The notes under the pieces are model-generated. The model did not search any database and was not told the DNA's origin. It worked only from the letters and a program-made list of their open reading frames with translations. This document shows positions 38,083-48,147 of a stretch of DNA of 64,000 nucleotides, one piece after another (position 1 is the first letter of the stretch; every line of letters begins with the position of its first letter). The translations under genes and the position numbers were made by a program. Source of the stretch: Pseudomonas sp. W4I3 (GTDB taxonomy: Bacteria > Pseudomonadota > Gammaproteobacteria > Pseudomonadales > Pseudomonadaceae); the NCBI RefSeq assembly GCF_030816195.1, contig NZ_JAUSXS010000001.1:2317501-2381500 (forward strand). The letters are read 5' to 3'.

Positions 38083-39176
38083 TGTCTGAGCAAGAACTCA
38101 AGGCCCTGCGTGTACGCATCGACAGCCTGGACGAGAAAGTTCTGGAGCTGATCAGTGAGCGCGCACGCTGCGCCCAGGAAGTGGCGCGGGTGAAGATGGC
38201 GTCCCTGGCGGAAGGCGAGGTGCCGGTGTTCTACCGGCCCGAGCGTGAAGCCCAGGTGCTTAAGCGTGTGATGGAACGCAACAAGGGCCCGCTGGGCAAC
38301 GAAGAGATGGCGCGGTTGTTCCGTGAAATCATGTCCTCGTGCCTGGCCCTCGAGCAGCCGCTGAAAGTGGCTTACCTCGGCCCGGAAGGCACCTTCACCC
38401 AAGCGGCGGCCATGAAGCATTTTGGCCACGCCGTGATCAGCAAGCCGATGGCGGCCATCGACGAAGTGTTCCGCGAAGTGGCGGCCGGTGCGGTGAATTT
38501 TGGCGTGGTGCCGGTGGAAAATTCCACCGAGGGTGCGGTCAACCATACGCTGGACAGCTTCCTCGAACACGACATGGTCATCTGTGGCGAAGTCGAACTG
38601 CGCATCCACCACCACCTGCTGGTGGGCGAGAACACCAAGACCGACAGCATCAGCCGGATCTATTCCCACGCCCAGTCCCTGGCCCAGTGCCGCAAGTGGC
38701 TGGATGCGCATTACCCGAATGTCGAGCGCGTGGCGGTCTCCAGCAATGCCGAAGCGGCCAAGCGGGTCAAGGGCGAGTGGAACTCGGCGGCGATTGCCGG
38801 TGATATGGCGGCGGGCCTGTACGGCCTGACGCGCCTGGCCGAGAAAATCGAGGACCGTCCGGACAACTCCACGCGCTTTTTGATGATCGGCAGCCAGGAA
38901 GTGCCGCCCACTGGCGACGACAAGACGTCGATCATCGTGTCCATGAGCAACAAGCCCGGTGCGCTGCATGAACTGCTGGTGCCGTTCCATGACAACGGAA
39001 TCGACCTGACGCGCATCGAGACGCGTCCTTCGCGCAGCGGTAAATGGACCTACGTGTTCTTTATCGACTTTGTCGGGCATCACCGCGACCCACTGATTAA
39101 AGGTGTGCTGGAGAAAATCAGCCAGGAGGCCGTGGCACTCAAGGTGCTGGGCTCTTACCCGAAAGCGGTTTTGTGA
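38082..39176 (+). CDS. pheA: bifunctional chorismate mutase / prephenate dehydratase
   Basis: A 364-residue enzyme for the phenylalanine branch. Residues 1-90 form the AroQ chorismate mutase domain (LRVRIDSLDEKVLELISERA). The prephenate dehydratase domain runs from about 95 (VAYLGPEGTFTQAAAMKHFG) with GVVPVENSTEGAVNHTLD. A C-terminal ACT domain (near 275 on, KPGALHELLVPF) contains the ESRP-like ETRPSRSGKWTY site for phenylalanine feedback. It overlaps serC by one base. Confidence 0.97.
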   Translation: MSEQELKALRVRIDSLDEKVLELISERARCAQEVARVKMASLAEGEVPVFYRPEREAQVLKRVMERNKGPLGNEEMARLFREIMSSCLALEQPLKVAYLGPEGTFTQAAAMKHFGHAVISKPMAAIDEVFREVAAGAVNFGVVPVENSTEGAVNHTLDSFLEHDMVICGEVELRIHHHLLVGENTKTDSISRIYSHAQSLAQCRKWLDAHYPNVERVAVSSNAEAAKRVKGEWNSAAIAGDMAAGLYGLTRLAEKIEDRPDNSTRFLMIGSQEVPPTGDDKTSIIVSMSNKPGALHELLVPFHDNGIDLTRIETRPSRSGKWTYVFFIDFVGHHRDPLIKGVLEKISQEAVALKVLGSYPKAVL

Positions 39177-39185
39177 GGCTTTAAC

Positions 39186-40298
39186 ATGAGTGGCAACTTC
39201 CTCGCCCTGGCGCAGCCGGGCGTGCAACAACTGTCGCCTTACGTTCCGGGCAAGCCTGTGGACGAGTTGGCGCGCGAGTTGAATCTGGACCCGGCAAAAA
39301 TCATCAAGCTGGCCAGCAACGAAAACCCGCTGGGCCCAAGTCCCAAGGTGCTGGCGGCGATTCGCGAAGAGCTCGCTGAATTGACGCGTTATCCTGATGG
39401 CAATGGCTTCGCCCTCAAGTCGCTGCTGGCGCAAAAATGCCGGGTGGAGCTGAGCCAGGTAACCCTGGGCAACGGCTCCAACGACATCCTTGAGCTGGTC
39501 GGTCGTGCCTATCTGGCGCCGGGCCTGAATGCTGTGTTCAGTGAGCACGCATTTGCGGTCTACCCGATCGTCACCCAGGCCGTAGGCGCTGATGCCCGCG
39601 TTATCCCGGCAAAAGACTGGGGCCATGACCTGCCGGCGATGCTGGCGGCCATCGACGCCCAGACGCGCGTGGTGTTCATCGCCAACCCGAACAACCCCAC
39701 CGGCACCTGGTTCGACGCGCGGGCGCTGGACGACTTCCTGCAAGCCGTGCCCGAGCACGTGCTGGTGGTGCTGGACGAGGCCTACATCGAGTACGCCGAA
39801 GGCGGCGACCTGCCCGATGGCCTGGACTTCCTGGCGGCCTACCCGAACCTGCTGGTGTCACGCACGTTTTCGAAGGCCTACGGCCTGGCGTCGCTGCGGG
39901 TGGGCTACGGCTTATCCACGGCGATAGTCGCCGATGTGCTGAACCGCGTGCGCCAGCCGTTCAACGTCAACAGTCTCGCCCTGGCGGCGGCCTGCGCGGC
40001 GCTGAAGGATGCCGACTACCTGGCAGAAAGCCGTCGCCTCAACGAAAGCGGCATGCAGCAGTTGCAGGAAGGCTTTCGCGAGCTGGGCCTGGATTGGATT
40101 GCATCGAAGGGCAACTTCATCTGTGTCGACCTTGGACAGGAAGCTGCACCGGTGTTTCAGGGCTTGCTGCGCGAAGGCGTGATCGTGCGCCCGGTGGCCA
40201 ATTACGGCATGCCGAATCACCTGCGTGTCACCATCGGCCTGCCGGCTGAGAACAGCCGCTTCCTGGAGGCGTTGGCCAAGGTTCTGGCTCGTGGTTGA
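39186..40298 (+). CDS. hisC: histidinol-phosphate / aromatic aminotransferase
   Basis: A 370-residue class I/II PLP aminotransferase. KLASNENPLGPSPKVL lies near residue 40, NPNNPTGTWF near 165, DEAYIEYA near 197 and the Schiff-base Lys in SRTFSKAYGLASLRVGYG near 223. In this operon position it corresponds to P. aeruginosa hisC2, which probably works in tyrosine and phenylalanine synthesis as well as on histidinol phosphate. It begins 9 bases after pheA and overlaps the next gene. Confidence 0.95.
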   Translation: MSGNFLALAQPGVQQLSPYVPGKPVDELARELNLDPAKIIKLASNENPLGPSPKVLAAIREELAELTRYPDGNGFALKSLLAQKCRVELSQVTLGNGSNDILELVGRAYLAPGLNAVFSEHAFAVYPIVTQAVGADARVIPAKDWGHDLPAMLAAIDAQTRVVFIANPNNPTGTWFDARALDDFLQAVPEHVLVVLDEAYIEYAEGGDLPDGLDFLAAYPNLLVSRTFSKAYGLASLRVGYGLSTAIVADVLNRVRQPFNVNSLALAAACAALKDADYLAESRRLNESGMQQLQEGFRELGLDWIASKGNFICVDLGQEAAPVFQGLLREGVIVRPVANYGMPNHLRVTIGLPAENSRFLEALAKVLARG

Positions 40299-42537
40299 TG
40301 TCACTGCATTGCAACCTGCCGTGCCTATGATTGGCCGCTTGGTGGTGGTCGGTCTCGGGTTGATCGGCGGTTCCTTCGCCAAAGGCCTGCGCGAGAGCGG
40401 GCTGTGTGGCGAAGTGGTCGGTGTGGACCTGGACCCGCAATCGCGCAAGTTGGCGGTGGAGCTGGGGGTGGTGGACCGCTGTGAGGCGGACCTGGCCATC
40501 GCTTGCCAGGGCGCCGACGTGATCCAGTTGGCCGTGCCAATTCTGGCCATGGAAAAGCTCTTGGCGATTTTGGCCGGCCTGGATTTGGGCAGCGCGATTC
40601 TTACAGATGTCGGCAGTGCCAAGGGCAACGTGGTGCGCGCGGCGCAACTGGCGTTTGGCGAGATGCCGCCGCGCTTCGTACCGGGTCATCCGATTGCCGG
40701 TTCCGAGCAGAGCGGGGTGGAGGCGTCCAATGCGCAGCTGTTTCGCCGGCACAAAGTGATCCTGACGCCGCATGCGCAGACCGACCCTGCGGCGTTGGCC
40801 GTGGTGGATCGTCTGTGGCGGGAGCTGGGTGCTGATGTGGAACACATGCAAGTCGAGCGTCACGACGAAGTGCTCGCGGCCACCAGTCATCTGCCGCATT
40901 TGCTGGCGTTCGGCCTGGTGGATTCGTTGGCCAAGCGCAACGAGAATCTGGACATTTTCCGCTATGCCGCTGGAGGCTTTCGCGACTTCACGCGCATTGC
41001 CGGCAGCGATCCGGTGATGTGGCACGACATCTTCCTCGCCAACCGCGAAGCGGTGTTGCGCACCCTGGACACCTTCCGCAGCGACCTCGATGCCCTGCGC
41101 GATGCGGTGGATGCGGGCGATGGTCATCAACTATTGGGCGTGTTCACTCGCGCGCGGGTGGCGCGTGAACACTTCAGCAAGATCCTGGCGCGCCGGGCCT
41201 ATATGGAAACCGCAGTGAACACCGATGACCTGACCTTCATCGCCAGTCCCGGTGGCCGCTTGAGCGGGCGCATTCGGGTGCCGGGTGACAAGTCGATCTC
41301 CCATCGGTCGATCATGCTGGGCTCGTTGGCCGATGGCGTCACCGAAGTCGAAGGCTTCCTTGAAGGTGAGGATGCCCTGGCGACCTTGCAGGCGTTTCGC
41401 GACATGGGCGTGGTGATTGAAGGGCCGCACCATGGTCGTGTGACCATTCATGGTGTGGGCTTGCACGGCTTGAAGCCTGCGCCGGGGCCGATCTACCTGG
41501 GCAATTCCGGTACGTCCATGCGGCTGTTGTCCGGTTTGCTGGCGGCGCAAAGCTTCGACAGCGTGCTGACCGGCGATGCGTCGCTGTCCAAGCGCCCGAT
41601 GAGTCGCGTGGCCAAGCCGCTGCAGGAAATGGGCGCGGTGATCGAGACCGGGCCGGAAGGACGCCCACCGCTGACCATTCGCGGTGGCCAAGCGCTCAAA
41701 GGCTTGAATTATGTACTGCCAATGGCCAGTGCCCAGGTGAAATCCTGCCTGTTGTTGGCCGGACTCTACGCCGAGGGCAAAACCTCGGTCACCGAACCTG
41801 CACCGACCCGGGACCACACCGAGCGTATGTTGCGCGGTTTTGGTTACCCGGTGGTGGTGGAGGGCGCGACGGCGTCGGTTGAGTCCGGGCATGGGCTGAC
41901 CGCTACCCATATAGAGGTGCCGGGGGATATTTCCTCTTCGGCATTTTTCCTGGTCGCGGCAACGATTGCCGAGGGTTCCGAATTGTTGCTGGAGCATGTG
42001 GGCATCAATCCGACCCGCACCGGGGTGATCGATATCCTGCGCCTGATGGGGGCGGATATCACCTTGGAAAACCCACGCGAAGTGGGCGGCGAGCCGGTTG
42101 CCGACTTGCGTGTGCGCGCCGCGGTACTCAAGGGTATCGAGATTCCCGAGGCGCTGGTGCCCTTGGCGATCGATGAGTTCCCGGTACTGTTCGTTGCCGC
42201 CGCCTGCGCGCAGGGGCGGACCGTACTGCGTGGTGCCGAGGAGCTGCGAGTGAAGGAGTCCGATCGAATCCAGGTCATGGCCGACGGTCTGTTGGCGCTG
42301 GGTGTGAAGTGTGAACCGACGCCTGATGGGATTATCATTGACGGTGGCCCGATAGGCGGTGGCGACGTAGATGCCCAAGGTGATCATCGGATTGCCATGG
42401 CGTTCAGCGTGGCGTCCCTGCAAGCGGCGGCGCCGATTCGTATCCATGACTGTGCCAACGTCGCTACATCTTTTCCGAATTTTCTTACACTGTGTGCCCA
42501 TGTCGGCATGCGTGTAGCCCAAGAGGCTCAATTGTGA
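40291..42537 (+). CDS. tyrA-aroA: fused prephenate dehydrogenase / EPSP synthase
   Basis: A 748-residue bifunctional protein, as in other pseudomonads (PA3164). The TyrA part (about 1-300) has the NAD motif [20 protein letters not shown] and the active-site region [16 protein letters not shown]. The AroA part (about 315-748) has [27 protein letters not shown] and the C-terminal [10 protein letters not shown]. TyrA oxidises prephenate or arogenate; AroA makes 5-enolpyruvylshikimate 3-phosphate. GTG 40291 has AAGG at a good distance. ATG 40327 is an alternative start with no visible ribosome site. The gene overlaps hisC by 8 bases and cmk by 4. Confidence 0.94.
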   Translation: MVDVTALQPAVPMIGRLVVVGLGLIGGSFAKGLRESGLCGEVVGVDLDPQSRKLAVELGVVDRCEADLAIACQGADVIQLAVPILAMEKLLAILAGLDLGSAILTDVGSAKGNVVRAAQLAFGEMPPRFVPGHPIAGSEQSGVEASNAQLFRRHKVILTPHAQTDPAALAVVDRLWRELGADVEHMQVERHDEVLAATSHLPHLLAFGLVDSLAKRNENLDIFRYAAGGFRDFTRIAGSDPVMWHDIFLANREAVLRTLDTFRSDLDALRDAVDAGDGHQLLGVFTRARVAREHFSKILARRAYMETAVNTDDLTFIASPGGRLSGRIRVPGDKSISHRSIMLGSLADGVTEVEGFLEGEDALATLQAFRDMGVVIEGPHHGRVTIHGVGLHGLKPAPGPIYLGNSGTSMRLLSGLLAAQSFDSVLTGDASLSKRPMSRVAKPLQEMGAVIETGPEGRPPLTIRGGQALKGLNYVLPMASAQVKSCLLLAGLYAEGKTSVTEPAPTRDHTERMLRGFGYPVVVEGATASVESGHGLTATHIEVPGDISSSAFFLVAATIAEGSELLLEHVGINPTRTGVIDILRLMGADITLENPREVGGEPVADLRVRAAVLKGIEIPEALVPLAIDEFPVLFVAAACAQGRTVLRGAEELRVKESDRIQVMADGLLALGVKCEPTPDGIIIDGGPIGGGDVDAQGDHRIAMAFSVASLQAAAPIRIHDCANVATSFPNFLTLCAHVGMRVAQEAQL

Positions 42538-43223
42538 ATATCAAAGCACCGGTGATTACCATCGACGGGCCAAGCGGCTCGGGCAAAGGCACGATCGCCG
42601 GCATCCTGGCCAAGCGCCTGGGCTGGTGCCTGCTGGATTCCGGCGCGCTGTATCGCCTGCTGGCGTTCGCTGCGCGTAACCATGGCGTCGACCTGACCAA
42701 CGAAGAGTTGCTGACGAAAATCGCTGCTCATCTGGACGTGCAGTTCATCGCGGCGACCGACGGTCAATTGCAGCGCATCATTCTTGAAGGTGATGAAGTC
42801 AGTGATGTGATTCGCACCGAGAGTATTGGTGCCGGCGCTTCCCAGGTCGCGGCTCTGCCGGCGGTGCGTGACGCGCTGCTGCAGCGCCAGCGTGCGTTTC
42901 AGGAGCCGCCGGGGCTGGTGGCCGATGGCCGCGACATGGGCACCGTGGTGTTTCCCGAGGCACCGCTGAAGATTTTCCTGACCGCCAGCGCCGAAGAGCG
43001 TGCCCGTCGCCGCTACTTGCAGTTGAAGGGCAAAGTCGATGGTGTTAGTCTGTCGAGTCTGCTAGATGAGATCCGTGCACGCGATGAGCGTGATACCCAG
43101 CGTGCGGTAGCCCCGCTCAAGCCGGCGGCTGACGCCATACAGCTGGATTCCACGGAGTTGTCCATCGAGCAGGTGCTGGAACGCATCATGAGCGAGATCG
43201 CCATTCGCGATATCGCCGGGTGA
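42534..43223 (+). CDS. cmk: cytidylate kinase
   Basis: A 229-residue kinase that phosphorylates CMP and dCMP. The P-loop is [20 protein letters not shown] at residues 10-29. [12 protein letters not shown] and [20 protein letters not shown] follow, with [12 protein letters not shown] near the C-terminus. It starts with GTG 42534, overlapping the aroA stop, with AGAGG before it. Confidence 0.97.
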   Translation: MNIKAPVITIDGPSGSGKGTIAGILAKRLGWCLLDSGALYRLLAFAARNHGVDLTNEELLTKIAAHLDVQFIAATDGQLQRIILEGDEVSDVIRTESIGAGASQVAALPAVRDALLQRQRAFQEPPGLVADGRDMGTVVFPEAPLKIFLTASAEERARRRYLQLKGKVDGVSLSSLLDEIRARDERDTQRAVAPLKPAADAIQLDSTELSIEQVLERIMSEIAIRDIAG

Positions 43224-43342
43224 CCAAGAAGGCTGCAGGGGACCAGTCATAGTCCTGCGGTGCTTCTTTTAATTGAAACTGACCCACGCCGTCTGGGGTG
43301 TGGAGATGGGCGTATTCTTCGCCCTTATCAACAGGAATTAAA
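43224..43342 (+). promoter_or_regulatory. rpsA leader
   Basis: This 119-base region precedes rpsA. It contains a hairpin GGGCG/CGCCC (43308-43324) just before the ribosome site. S1 represses its own translation through leader hairpins in other proteobacteria; that this leader does so is inference. Confidence 0.35.
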
Positions 43343-45025
43343 ATGAGCGAAAGCTTTGCGGAACTCTTTGAAGAAAGCCTAAAAACCCTGAACCTTCAGG
43401 CAGGCTCCATCATCACCGGTGTTATCGTTGATATCGATTACCAAGCTCGCTGGGTAACCGTTCACGCTGGTCTGAAGTCTGAAGCTCTGATCCCGCTGGA
43501 ACAGTTCTACAACGATGCTGGTGATCTGACAATCAATGTCGGTGACGAAGTTCACGTTGCTCTGGACTCGGTTGAAGACGGTTTCGGTGAAACCAAGCTG
43601 TCCCGTGAAAAAGCCAAGCGCGCTGAATGCTGGATTGTTCTCGAAGCAGCCTTCGCAGCTGAAGAAGTGGTCAAGGGCGTTATCAACGGTAAGGTTAAAG
43701 GCGGCTTCACTGTCGACGTTAACGGCATCCGTGCGTTCCTGCCAGGTTCTTTGGTCGACGTTCGTCCAGTGCGCGACACCACGCACCTGGAAGGCAAAGA
43801 ACTCGAATTCAAAGTCATCAAGCTCGACCAGAAGCGCAACAACGTTGTCGTTTCCCGTCGCAGCGTGCTGGAAGCAGAGAACTCCGCCGAGCGTGAAGCT
43901 CTGCTGGAATCCCTGCAGGAAGGCCAACAAGTCAAAGGTATCGTCAAGAACCTCACCGATTACGGCGCATTCGTCGATCTGGGTGGCGTCGATGGCCTGC
44001 TGCACATTACCGACATGGCTTGGAAGCGTATCAAGCATCCTTCCGAAATCGTCAATGTTGGCGACGAGATCGATGTCAAGGTTCTGAAATACGATCGCGA
44101 ACGCAACCGTGTTTCCCTGGGCCTGAAGCAACTGGGTGAAGATCCATGGGTCGCTATCAAAGCCCGTTACCCAGAAGGCACTCGTGTTACTGCACGTGTT
44201 ACCAACCTGACCGACTACGGCTGCTTCGCTGAGCTGGAAGAAGGCGTTGAAGGCCTGGTACACGTTTCCGAAATGGACTGGACCAACAAGAACATCCACC
44301 CTTCGAAAGTCGTACAAGTCGGCGACGAAGTGGAAGTTATGGTTCTGGACATCGACGAAGAGCGTCGTCGTATCTCTCTGGGCATCAAACAGTGCAAATC
44401 TAACCCATGGGAAGATTTCTCTGGCCAGTTCAACAAGGGCGATAAAATCTCCGGCACCATCAAGTCGATCACCGATTTCGGTATCTTCATTGGTCTGGAC
44501 GGCGGCATCGACGGCCTGGTTCACCTGTCCGACATCTCCTGGAACGAAGTTGGCGAAGAAGCTGTTCGTCGTTTCAAGAAGGGCGACGAGCTGGACACCG
44601 TTATCCTGTCGGTTGACCCAGAGCGCGAGCGCATCTCCCTGGGCATCAAGCAACTGGAAAGCGATCCGTTCTCCGAGTACGTTCAAGAGAACGACAAAGG
44701 CGCAATCGTTAAAGGTACAGTGAAAGAAGTTGACGCCAAAGGCGCCATCATCACTCTGGCCGACGATATCGAAGCGACTCTGAAAGCCTCCGAAATCAGC
44801 CGTGACCGCGTTGAAGACGCGCGCAACGTTCTGAAAGAAGGCCAGGAAGTAGAAGCCAAGATCATCAGCGTTGACCGCAAGAGCCGCGTAATCCAACTCT
44901 CCATCAAGTCGAAAGACGAAGTGGAAGAGAAGGAAGCGATCCAGAGCCTGAAAGAAGCTCCGGAAGCTGCTGCTGATACCACCATGGCGGCACTGCTGCG
45001 CCAGGCAATGGCTAAGCAGAACTAA
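43343..45025 (+). CDS. rpsA: 30S ribosomal protein S1
   Basis: A 560-residue mRNA-binding ribosomal protein made of six S1 (OB-fold) domains. It starts [20 protein letters not shown], and repeats with the pattern G-x-V-x3-T-D-Y/F-G-x-F-V/A occur near residues 195, 285 and 370 ([60 protein letters not shown]). Codon use differs visibly from its neighbours (more T-ending codons), as expected of a very highly expressed gene. ATG 43343 has AGGAA before it. Confidence 0.98.
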   Translation: MSESFAELFEESLKTLNLQAGSIITGVIVDIDYQARWVTVHAGLKSEALIPLEQFYNDAGDLTINVGDEVHVALDSVEDGFGETKLSREKAKRAECWIVLEAAFAAEEVVKGVINGKVKGGFTVDVNGIRAFLPGSLVDVRPVRDTTHLEGKELEFKVIKLDQKRNNVVVSRRSVLEAENSAEREALLESLQEGQQVKGIVKNLTDYGAFVDLGGVDGLLHITDMAWKRIKHPSEIVNVGDEIDVKVLKYDRERNRVSLGLKQLGEDPWVAIKARYPEGTRVTARVTNLTDYGCFAELEEGVEGLVHVSEMDWTNKNIHPSKVVQVGDEVEVMVLDIDEERRRISLGIKQCKSNPWEDFSGQFNKGDKISGTIKSITDFGIFIGLDGGIDGLVHLSDISWNEVGEEAVRRFKKGDELDTVILSVDPERERISLGIKQLESDPFSEYVQENDKGAIVKGTVKEVDAKGAIITLADDIEATLKASEISRDRVEDARNVLKEGQEVEAKIISVDRKSRVIQLSIKSKDEVEEKEAIQSLKEAPEAAADTTMAALLRQAMAKQN

Positions 45026-45044
45026 GTTCTGTAAAGCTGTAGAG

Positions 45045-45071
45045 AAAGGGCGACTTCGGTCGCCCTTTTTT
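45045..45071 (+). terminator. rpsA rho-independent terminator
   Basis: AAAGGGCGAC-TTCG-GTCGCCCTTTTTT: a 9-bp stem with a stable tetraloop and T-run, 20 bases after the rpsA stop. Confidence 0.95.
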
Positions 45072-45184
45072 GTGCATGAAATTTGATGAATCAACAACGC
45101 CGAACCAAGGCATTCAGCCCACGGTCAGAACTGGCTATAGTCTTTAAAAAGACAATTCGCGTTACTGATTTTATAAGGGTTTGA

Positions 45185-45469
45185 ATGAACAGGATTCTCG
45201 TTGTACTCGCGTTAGTCATACTTGTGGGTTGTTCAAGCACCAGCGCCAAGACTCACGTCAAGCGAGGTGTCAGCGGCATTGAGGTCGATTGCTCTGGGCT
45301 TGGCAACAAGTGGGAGAAATGCGAGAAGCGTGCCGCTCGTGAGTGCAAGATGCAGGGATACAAAGTCATCACTCGTTCCAGTGATGCGGCGGACGAAGAA
45401 GGCGACTTTCCGTTCGGCTGGAATCCCGCCGGCGCCGTGACACGCACCATGCTGGTGATCTGTAAGTAA
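45185..45469 (+). CDS. small predicted lipoprotein
   Basis: A 94-residue lipoprotein with a hydrophobic leader and lipobox LVGC (Cys16). The mature part has four further cysteines (DCSGLG, EKCEKRAARECKMQGYKVI and the final VICK), enough for two disulfides in the periplasm. AAGGG lies 7 bases before the ATG. I do not recognise a named family. It stands between the rpsA terminator and ihfB. Confidence 0.65.
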   Translation: MNRILVVLALVILVGCSSTSAKTHVKRGVSGIEVDCSGLGNKWEKCEKRAARECKMQGYKVITRSSDAADEEGDFPFGWNPAGAVTRTMLVICK

Positions 45470-45599
45470 GTTCTTGGCCTGGGTAGAGGGTGTTTATTCA
45501 GCCAGCAAATAAGTTGTTATACAGGCTGTTCAAATTCATCAACTCATGCTAAAACCTTCGGAGCGCTTTTCCTAGCTGCTTGAAAAAGAAGGGAAAAAT

Positions 45600-45896
45600 A
45601 TGACGAAGTCGGAGTTGATCGAACGAATTGTCACCCATCAAGGGCTGCTCTCATCCAAGGATGTGGAGCTGGCTATCAAGACCATGCTCGAGCAAATGTC
45701 CCAATGCCTGGCCACCGGAGATCGCATCGAAATCCGCGGCTTCGGCAGCTTCTCCCTCCACTACCGCGCCCCGCGCGTAGGCCGCAACCCTAAAACTGGC
45801 CAATCCGTCAGCCTCGACGGCAAGTTCGTTCCCCACTTCAAGCCGGGCAAGGAATTGCGCGATCGGGTGAACGAAGAAGAGGAAGAGGGCGTCTGA
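45600..45896 (+). CDS. ihfB: integration host factor subunit beta
   Basis: A 98-residue DNA-bending protein that pairs with IhfA. It reads [15 protein letters not shown], then [19 protein letters not shown] with the HU/IHF signature and the minor-groove arm [12 protein letters not shown]. The Pro that intercalates in IHF lies in this arm, and the C-terminus has [18 protein letters not shown] precedes the ATG. Confidence 0.98.
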   Translation: MTKSELIERIVTHQGLLSSKDVELAIKTMLEQMSQCLATGDRIEIRGFGSFSLHYRAPRVGRNPKTGQSVSLDGKFVPHFKPGKELRDRVNEEEEEGV

Positions 45897-45920
45897 GTGT
45901 TTTTGGTGTAGGAGAAGGAT

Positions 45921-46151
45921 ATGCGTGGGGTTAGGCGCGTTGTTGCGGTATTGGTTGCAGTGCTTGCAGCGTTGGTTGTTTTGGCGTTTGTGCTGGAGAA
46001 TCAGCAGGGTGTTGCGCTGTCGTTCCTGGGGTGGAGTACTGTGCAGATGCCGGTGGCGGTGTTTGTGGTGGTGGCTTTGATTGTGGGGATGTTGATTGGG
46101 CCTCTGTTGGGGGTGGTTGTGCGCAGGCGTAGGCATAAGTCGGTTGCCTAG
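45921..46151 (+). CDS. LapA-domain membrane protein (DUF1049)
   Basis: A 76-residue protein with two membrane helices (about 7-25 and 44-65) flanking LENQQGVALSFLGWS, the DUF1049/LapA hallmark, and ending in a basic RRRRHK tail on the cytoplasmic side. E. coli LapA works with LapB in controlling lipopolysaccharide synthesis; no lapB is adjacent. The site AGGAGAAGG precedes the ATG. It lies 24 bases after ihfB, probably in the same transcript, as in other gammaproteobacteria. Confidence 0.85.
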   Translation: MRGVRRVVAVLVAVLAALVVLAFVLENQQGVALSFLGWSTVQMPVAVFVVVALIVGMLIGPLLGVVVRRRRHKSVA

Positions 46152-46493
46152 AGGATCGCCTAGCGCGATGCGATCGGATAGCCGTCGGGGTGACCGTTTG
46201 TCAGTAATTCCATTCCGGTAGACGATCGGAGTCTACACAACTGCCTGCCTACGTTGCCCCCCCCCTACTTTGCGACGCATCCCCTAAAAAGTCAGATTTG
46301 TCTGACATACATGTCAAGTCTTGTAATATGCCAGAGAGATGGCAGAATGGAATCTGTTCTCGATAACAGGCATTTTGTGCGCTCAGAATTCGGCAGAGAC
46401 GCTGGGTTTTGGCGGTTATCTAATTAAAATAAAAAATACGCAATTTTGTCTGCATAACGAGCCCGCAGTTTCTCTTGAAGGCAGGTTTTTGTT
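46152..46493 (+). promoter_or_regulatory. O-antigen cluster upstream region with overlapping dyads
   Basis: No gene is seen in these 342 bases. GATCGC/GCGATC (46154-46175) is an inverted repeat after lapA, and nine C in a row lie at 46257-46265. GTCAGA-TTTG-TCTGAC (46291-46306) overlaps TGACAT-AC-ATGTCA (46303-46316). A possible promoter is TTGTCT (46298) with TGTAAT (46322), spacing 18, so the dyads would cover the -35. No ops/JUMPStart motif was found. Confidence 0.4.
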
Positions 46494-47771
46494 GTGAGTA
46501 GTAGCTTTCGCATCCCCCCTACATCGTCGCAGGGCGAAGTTGACATTTCCTCGGTTTTTCGAGCGCTGTGGTACCAGAAAACGCTTGTTCTATCGGTGAC
46601 CTTCGGAATAACCCTGATTGCGGCAGCCTATGCTTTTACTGCGACTGCAGAGTACGAAGTAAGTAGTGTTCTGCGCCCTGCAGCTATTAATGAACTCGAC
46701 GCCTTGAATCGCTCGGAAGTTTATCAACTCCCGCCAGGGGATGCGCTCATTAAGGTCGGTTCCTCTCTTGAATCTTATGAGACCCGGCTTAATTTCTTTA
46801 GGGCTAACCAGGCTTTGTTTAAACCATTCGAACGTCCTGGTAGGACGCTTGAGCAAAGCTTTGATGTGTTTAATCGTGATTCTCTTAAGCTGGTTCTTCC
46901 TGATCCGAAAAAGTCTGATTCTCTAAGTGCATACATCGGTCTTGGGCTTATATATACAAAAGGTATTGATGGTGTAAGTATTCTCAATAAATTTGTTGAC
47001 TACGCAATTGAGGCTGAGCGCGAGCAGATTGCTGCAGACCTGCGGGTCATTGTTCAAAACCGTCTGACCGAGCTGGAGGGTAAGATCGAAGCTGCGCGAT
47101 CTAGCTATAAGACGGAGAAAGACGCGCGCATAGCGACGCTTCAAGAGGCTGATAATCTTAAGCGAGCGCAGTTACAAGATGAGTTAAAAGCACTGCGTCA
47201 GCAAATAAAGACTGCTCGGCAAGATCGGATTTCGCAATTGGGTGAGGCAATCGAAATTGCTCGGTCTCTTGGGATTTCAAAGCCTACGACGCCGTCCGCA
47301 TTGAGTGAGAGAGGTGCCGGCTCGCGCGAGACTAGCGTAATGCGCACGGAGATTAATAACCAACAAATACCTCTCTATTTTATGGGTGTTGAAGCGTTGG
47401 CAGCTGAGCGCACAGCTCTATTGCAGCGAAAGACTGATGATTTCACTGAAGGCCGGATCGCCCAAATTGCTCGTGAGTTACAGCTGTTGCAGAGCAATCG
47501 TGAGATTGAGGTGCTGAAACAGCGCCAAAATGAAGATCTCTTTCTTTCGGGGGTTGAACCTCTTAGAGCTGAGGTTGTGCGCCTGAAAAATTTAGGCAAT
47601 CTTGACATCAGCAATATGAAGCTGGTGACGGTGGACCGCAAAGCCCTTGAGCCGCTGCGTCCAATTAACCCCAAGAAAGCATTGATATTAACGATTGGAT
47701 TTTTATTAGGGGGGATTTTGGGCGTCTTGGCCGGGTTGATTAGGCATTTTGTCATCAGTGGGCGGCGGTAA
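46494..47771 (+). CDS. wzz: O-antigen chain length determinant (Wzz)
   Basis: A 425-residue inner-membrane polysaccharide co-polymerase that sets O-chain length. It has a cytoplasmic start, TM1 at about residues 31-50 (LVLSVTFGITLIAAAYAF), a long periplasmic coiled-coil part (about 160-360) and TM2 near the end (ALILTIGFLLGGILGVLAGL) with the Pro-rich PLRPINPKK before it. The start is GTG 46494 with GAAGGCAGG upstream. The length fits the Pseudomonas Wzz1 class. The gene marks the edge of the O-antigen cluster, as in P. aeruginosa. Confidence 0.92.
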   Translation: MSSSFRIPPTSSQGEVDISSVFRALWYQKTLVLSVTFGITLIAAAYAFTATAEYEVSSVLRPAAINELDALNRSEVYQLPPGDALIKVGSSLESYETRLNFFRANQALFKPFERPGRTLEQSFDVFNRDSLKLVLPDPKKSDSLSAYIGLGLIYTKGIDGVSILNKFVDYAIEAEREQIAADLRVIVQNRLTELEGKIEAARSSYKTEKDARIATLQEADNLKRAQLQDELKALRQQIKTARQDRISQLGEAIEIARSLGISKPTTPSALSERGAGSRETSVMRTEINNQQIPLYFMGVEALAAERTALLQRKTDDFTEGRIAQIARELQLLQSNREIEVLKQRQNEDLFLSGVEPLRAEVVRLKNLGNLDISNMKLVTVDRKALEPLRPINPKKALILTIGFLLGGILGVLAGLIRHFVISGRR

Positions 47772-47892
47772 AAGGAATTACTGCTTCGCTCTCCAGCGCT
47801 GTAGGCGAGTCAGTGCACGGGGCTGCGATGTGTTAATTCTGCAGTCCCAAAAAAATAATGAATTATGACGACAGGTAAGTCATGGGCCATTA

Positions 47893-48117
47893 GTGGTTTC
47901 GCTTCAAGCCACCGTCGCTGAATTTTCAATTGGCGAAGCTGATTTCAACCAAAGGCTCGATGACAGGCAGTATTCGGATTTCTCGAGTAAGGATCTGCTG
48001 CTCTCTCTGCTTCATTTTCGGAAGCCTTTGCCATTTGACGCGATTTCAAATCACCGTCCTGTAGGGGAATTGCTTCTGGGGGCCTGGCGTTTGGGCTTCA
48101 GTGCAGGCGTTCATTAG
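47893..48117 (+). CDS. possible small ORF in the wzz-rmlA gap
   Basis: A 74-codon GTG-started frame reads MVSLQATVAEFSIGEADFNQ and ends six bases before a good terminator (48123-48147). It has no convincing ribosome site and no recognised family. It may be a gene remnant or chance. The whole 630-base gap (47772-48402) holds nothing else recognisable. Confidence 0.25.
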   Translation: MVSLQATVAEFSIGEADFNQRLDDRQYSDFSSKDLLLSLLHFRKPLPFDAISNHRPVGELLLGAWRLGFSAGVH

Positions 48118-48122
48118 GTCGT

Positions 48123-48147
48123 CGAGCCTTTTGCGGCTCGTTTTGTT
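48123..48147 (+). terminator. rho-independent terminator between wzz and rmlA
   Basis: CGAGCC-TTTTGC-GGCTCG followed by TTTTGTT. It lies 350 bases after wzz, so either the wzz transcript has a long tail or a separate short RNA ends here. It implies that rmlA has its own promoter in 48148-48402. Confidence 0.65.

Noticed and set aside
46152..46493. JUMPStart/ops element before the O-antigen genes
   Set aside because: I searched by eye for GGCGGTAG-type sequence; only GGCGGTTA at about 46411 was seen, which does not match.
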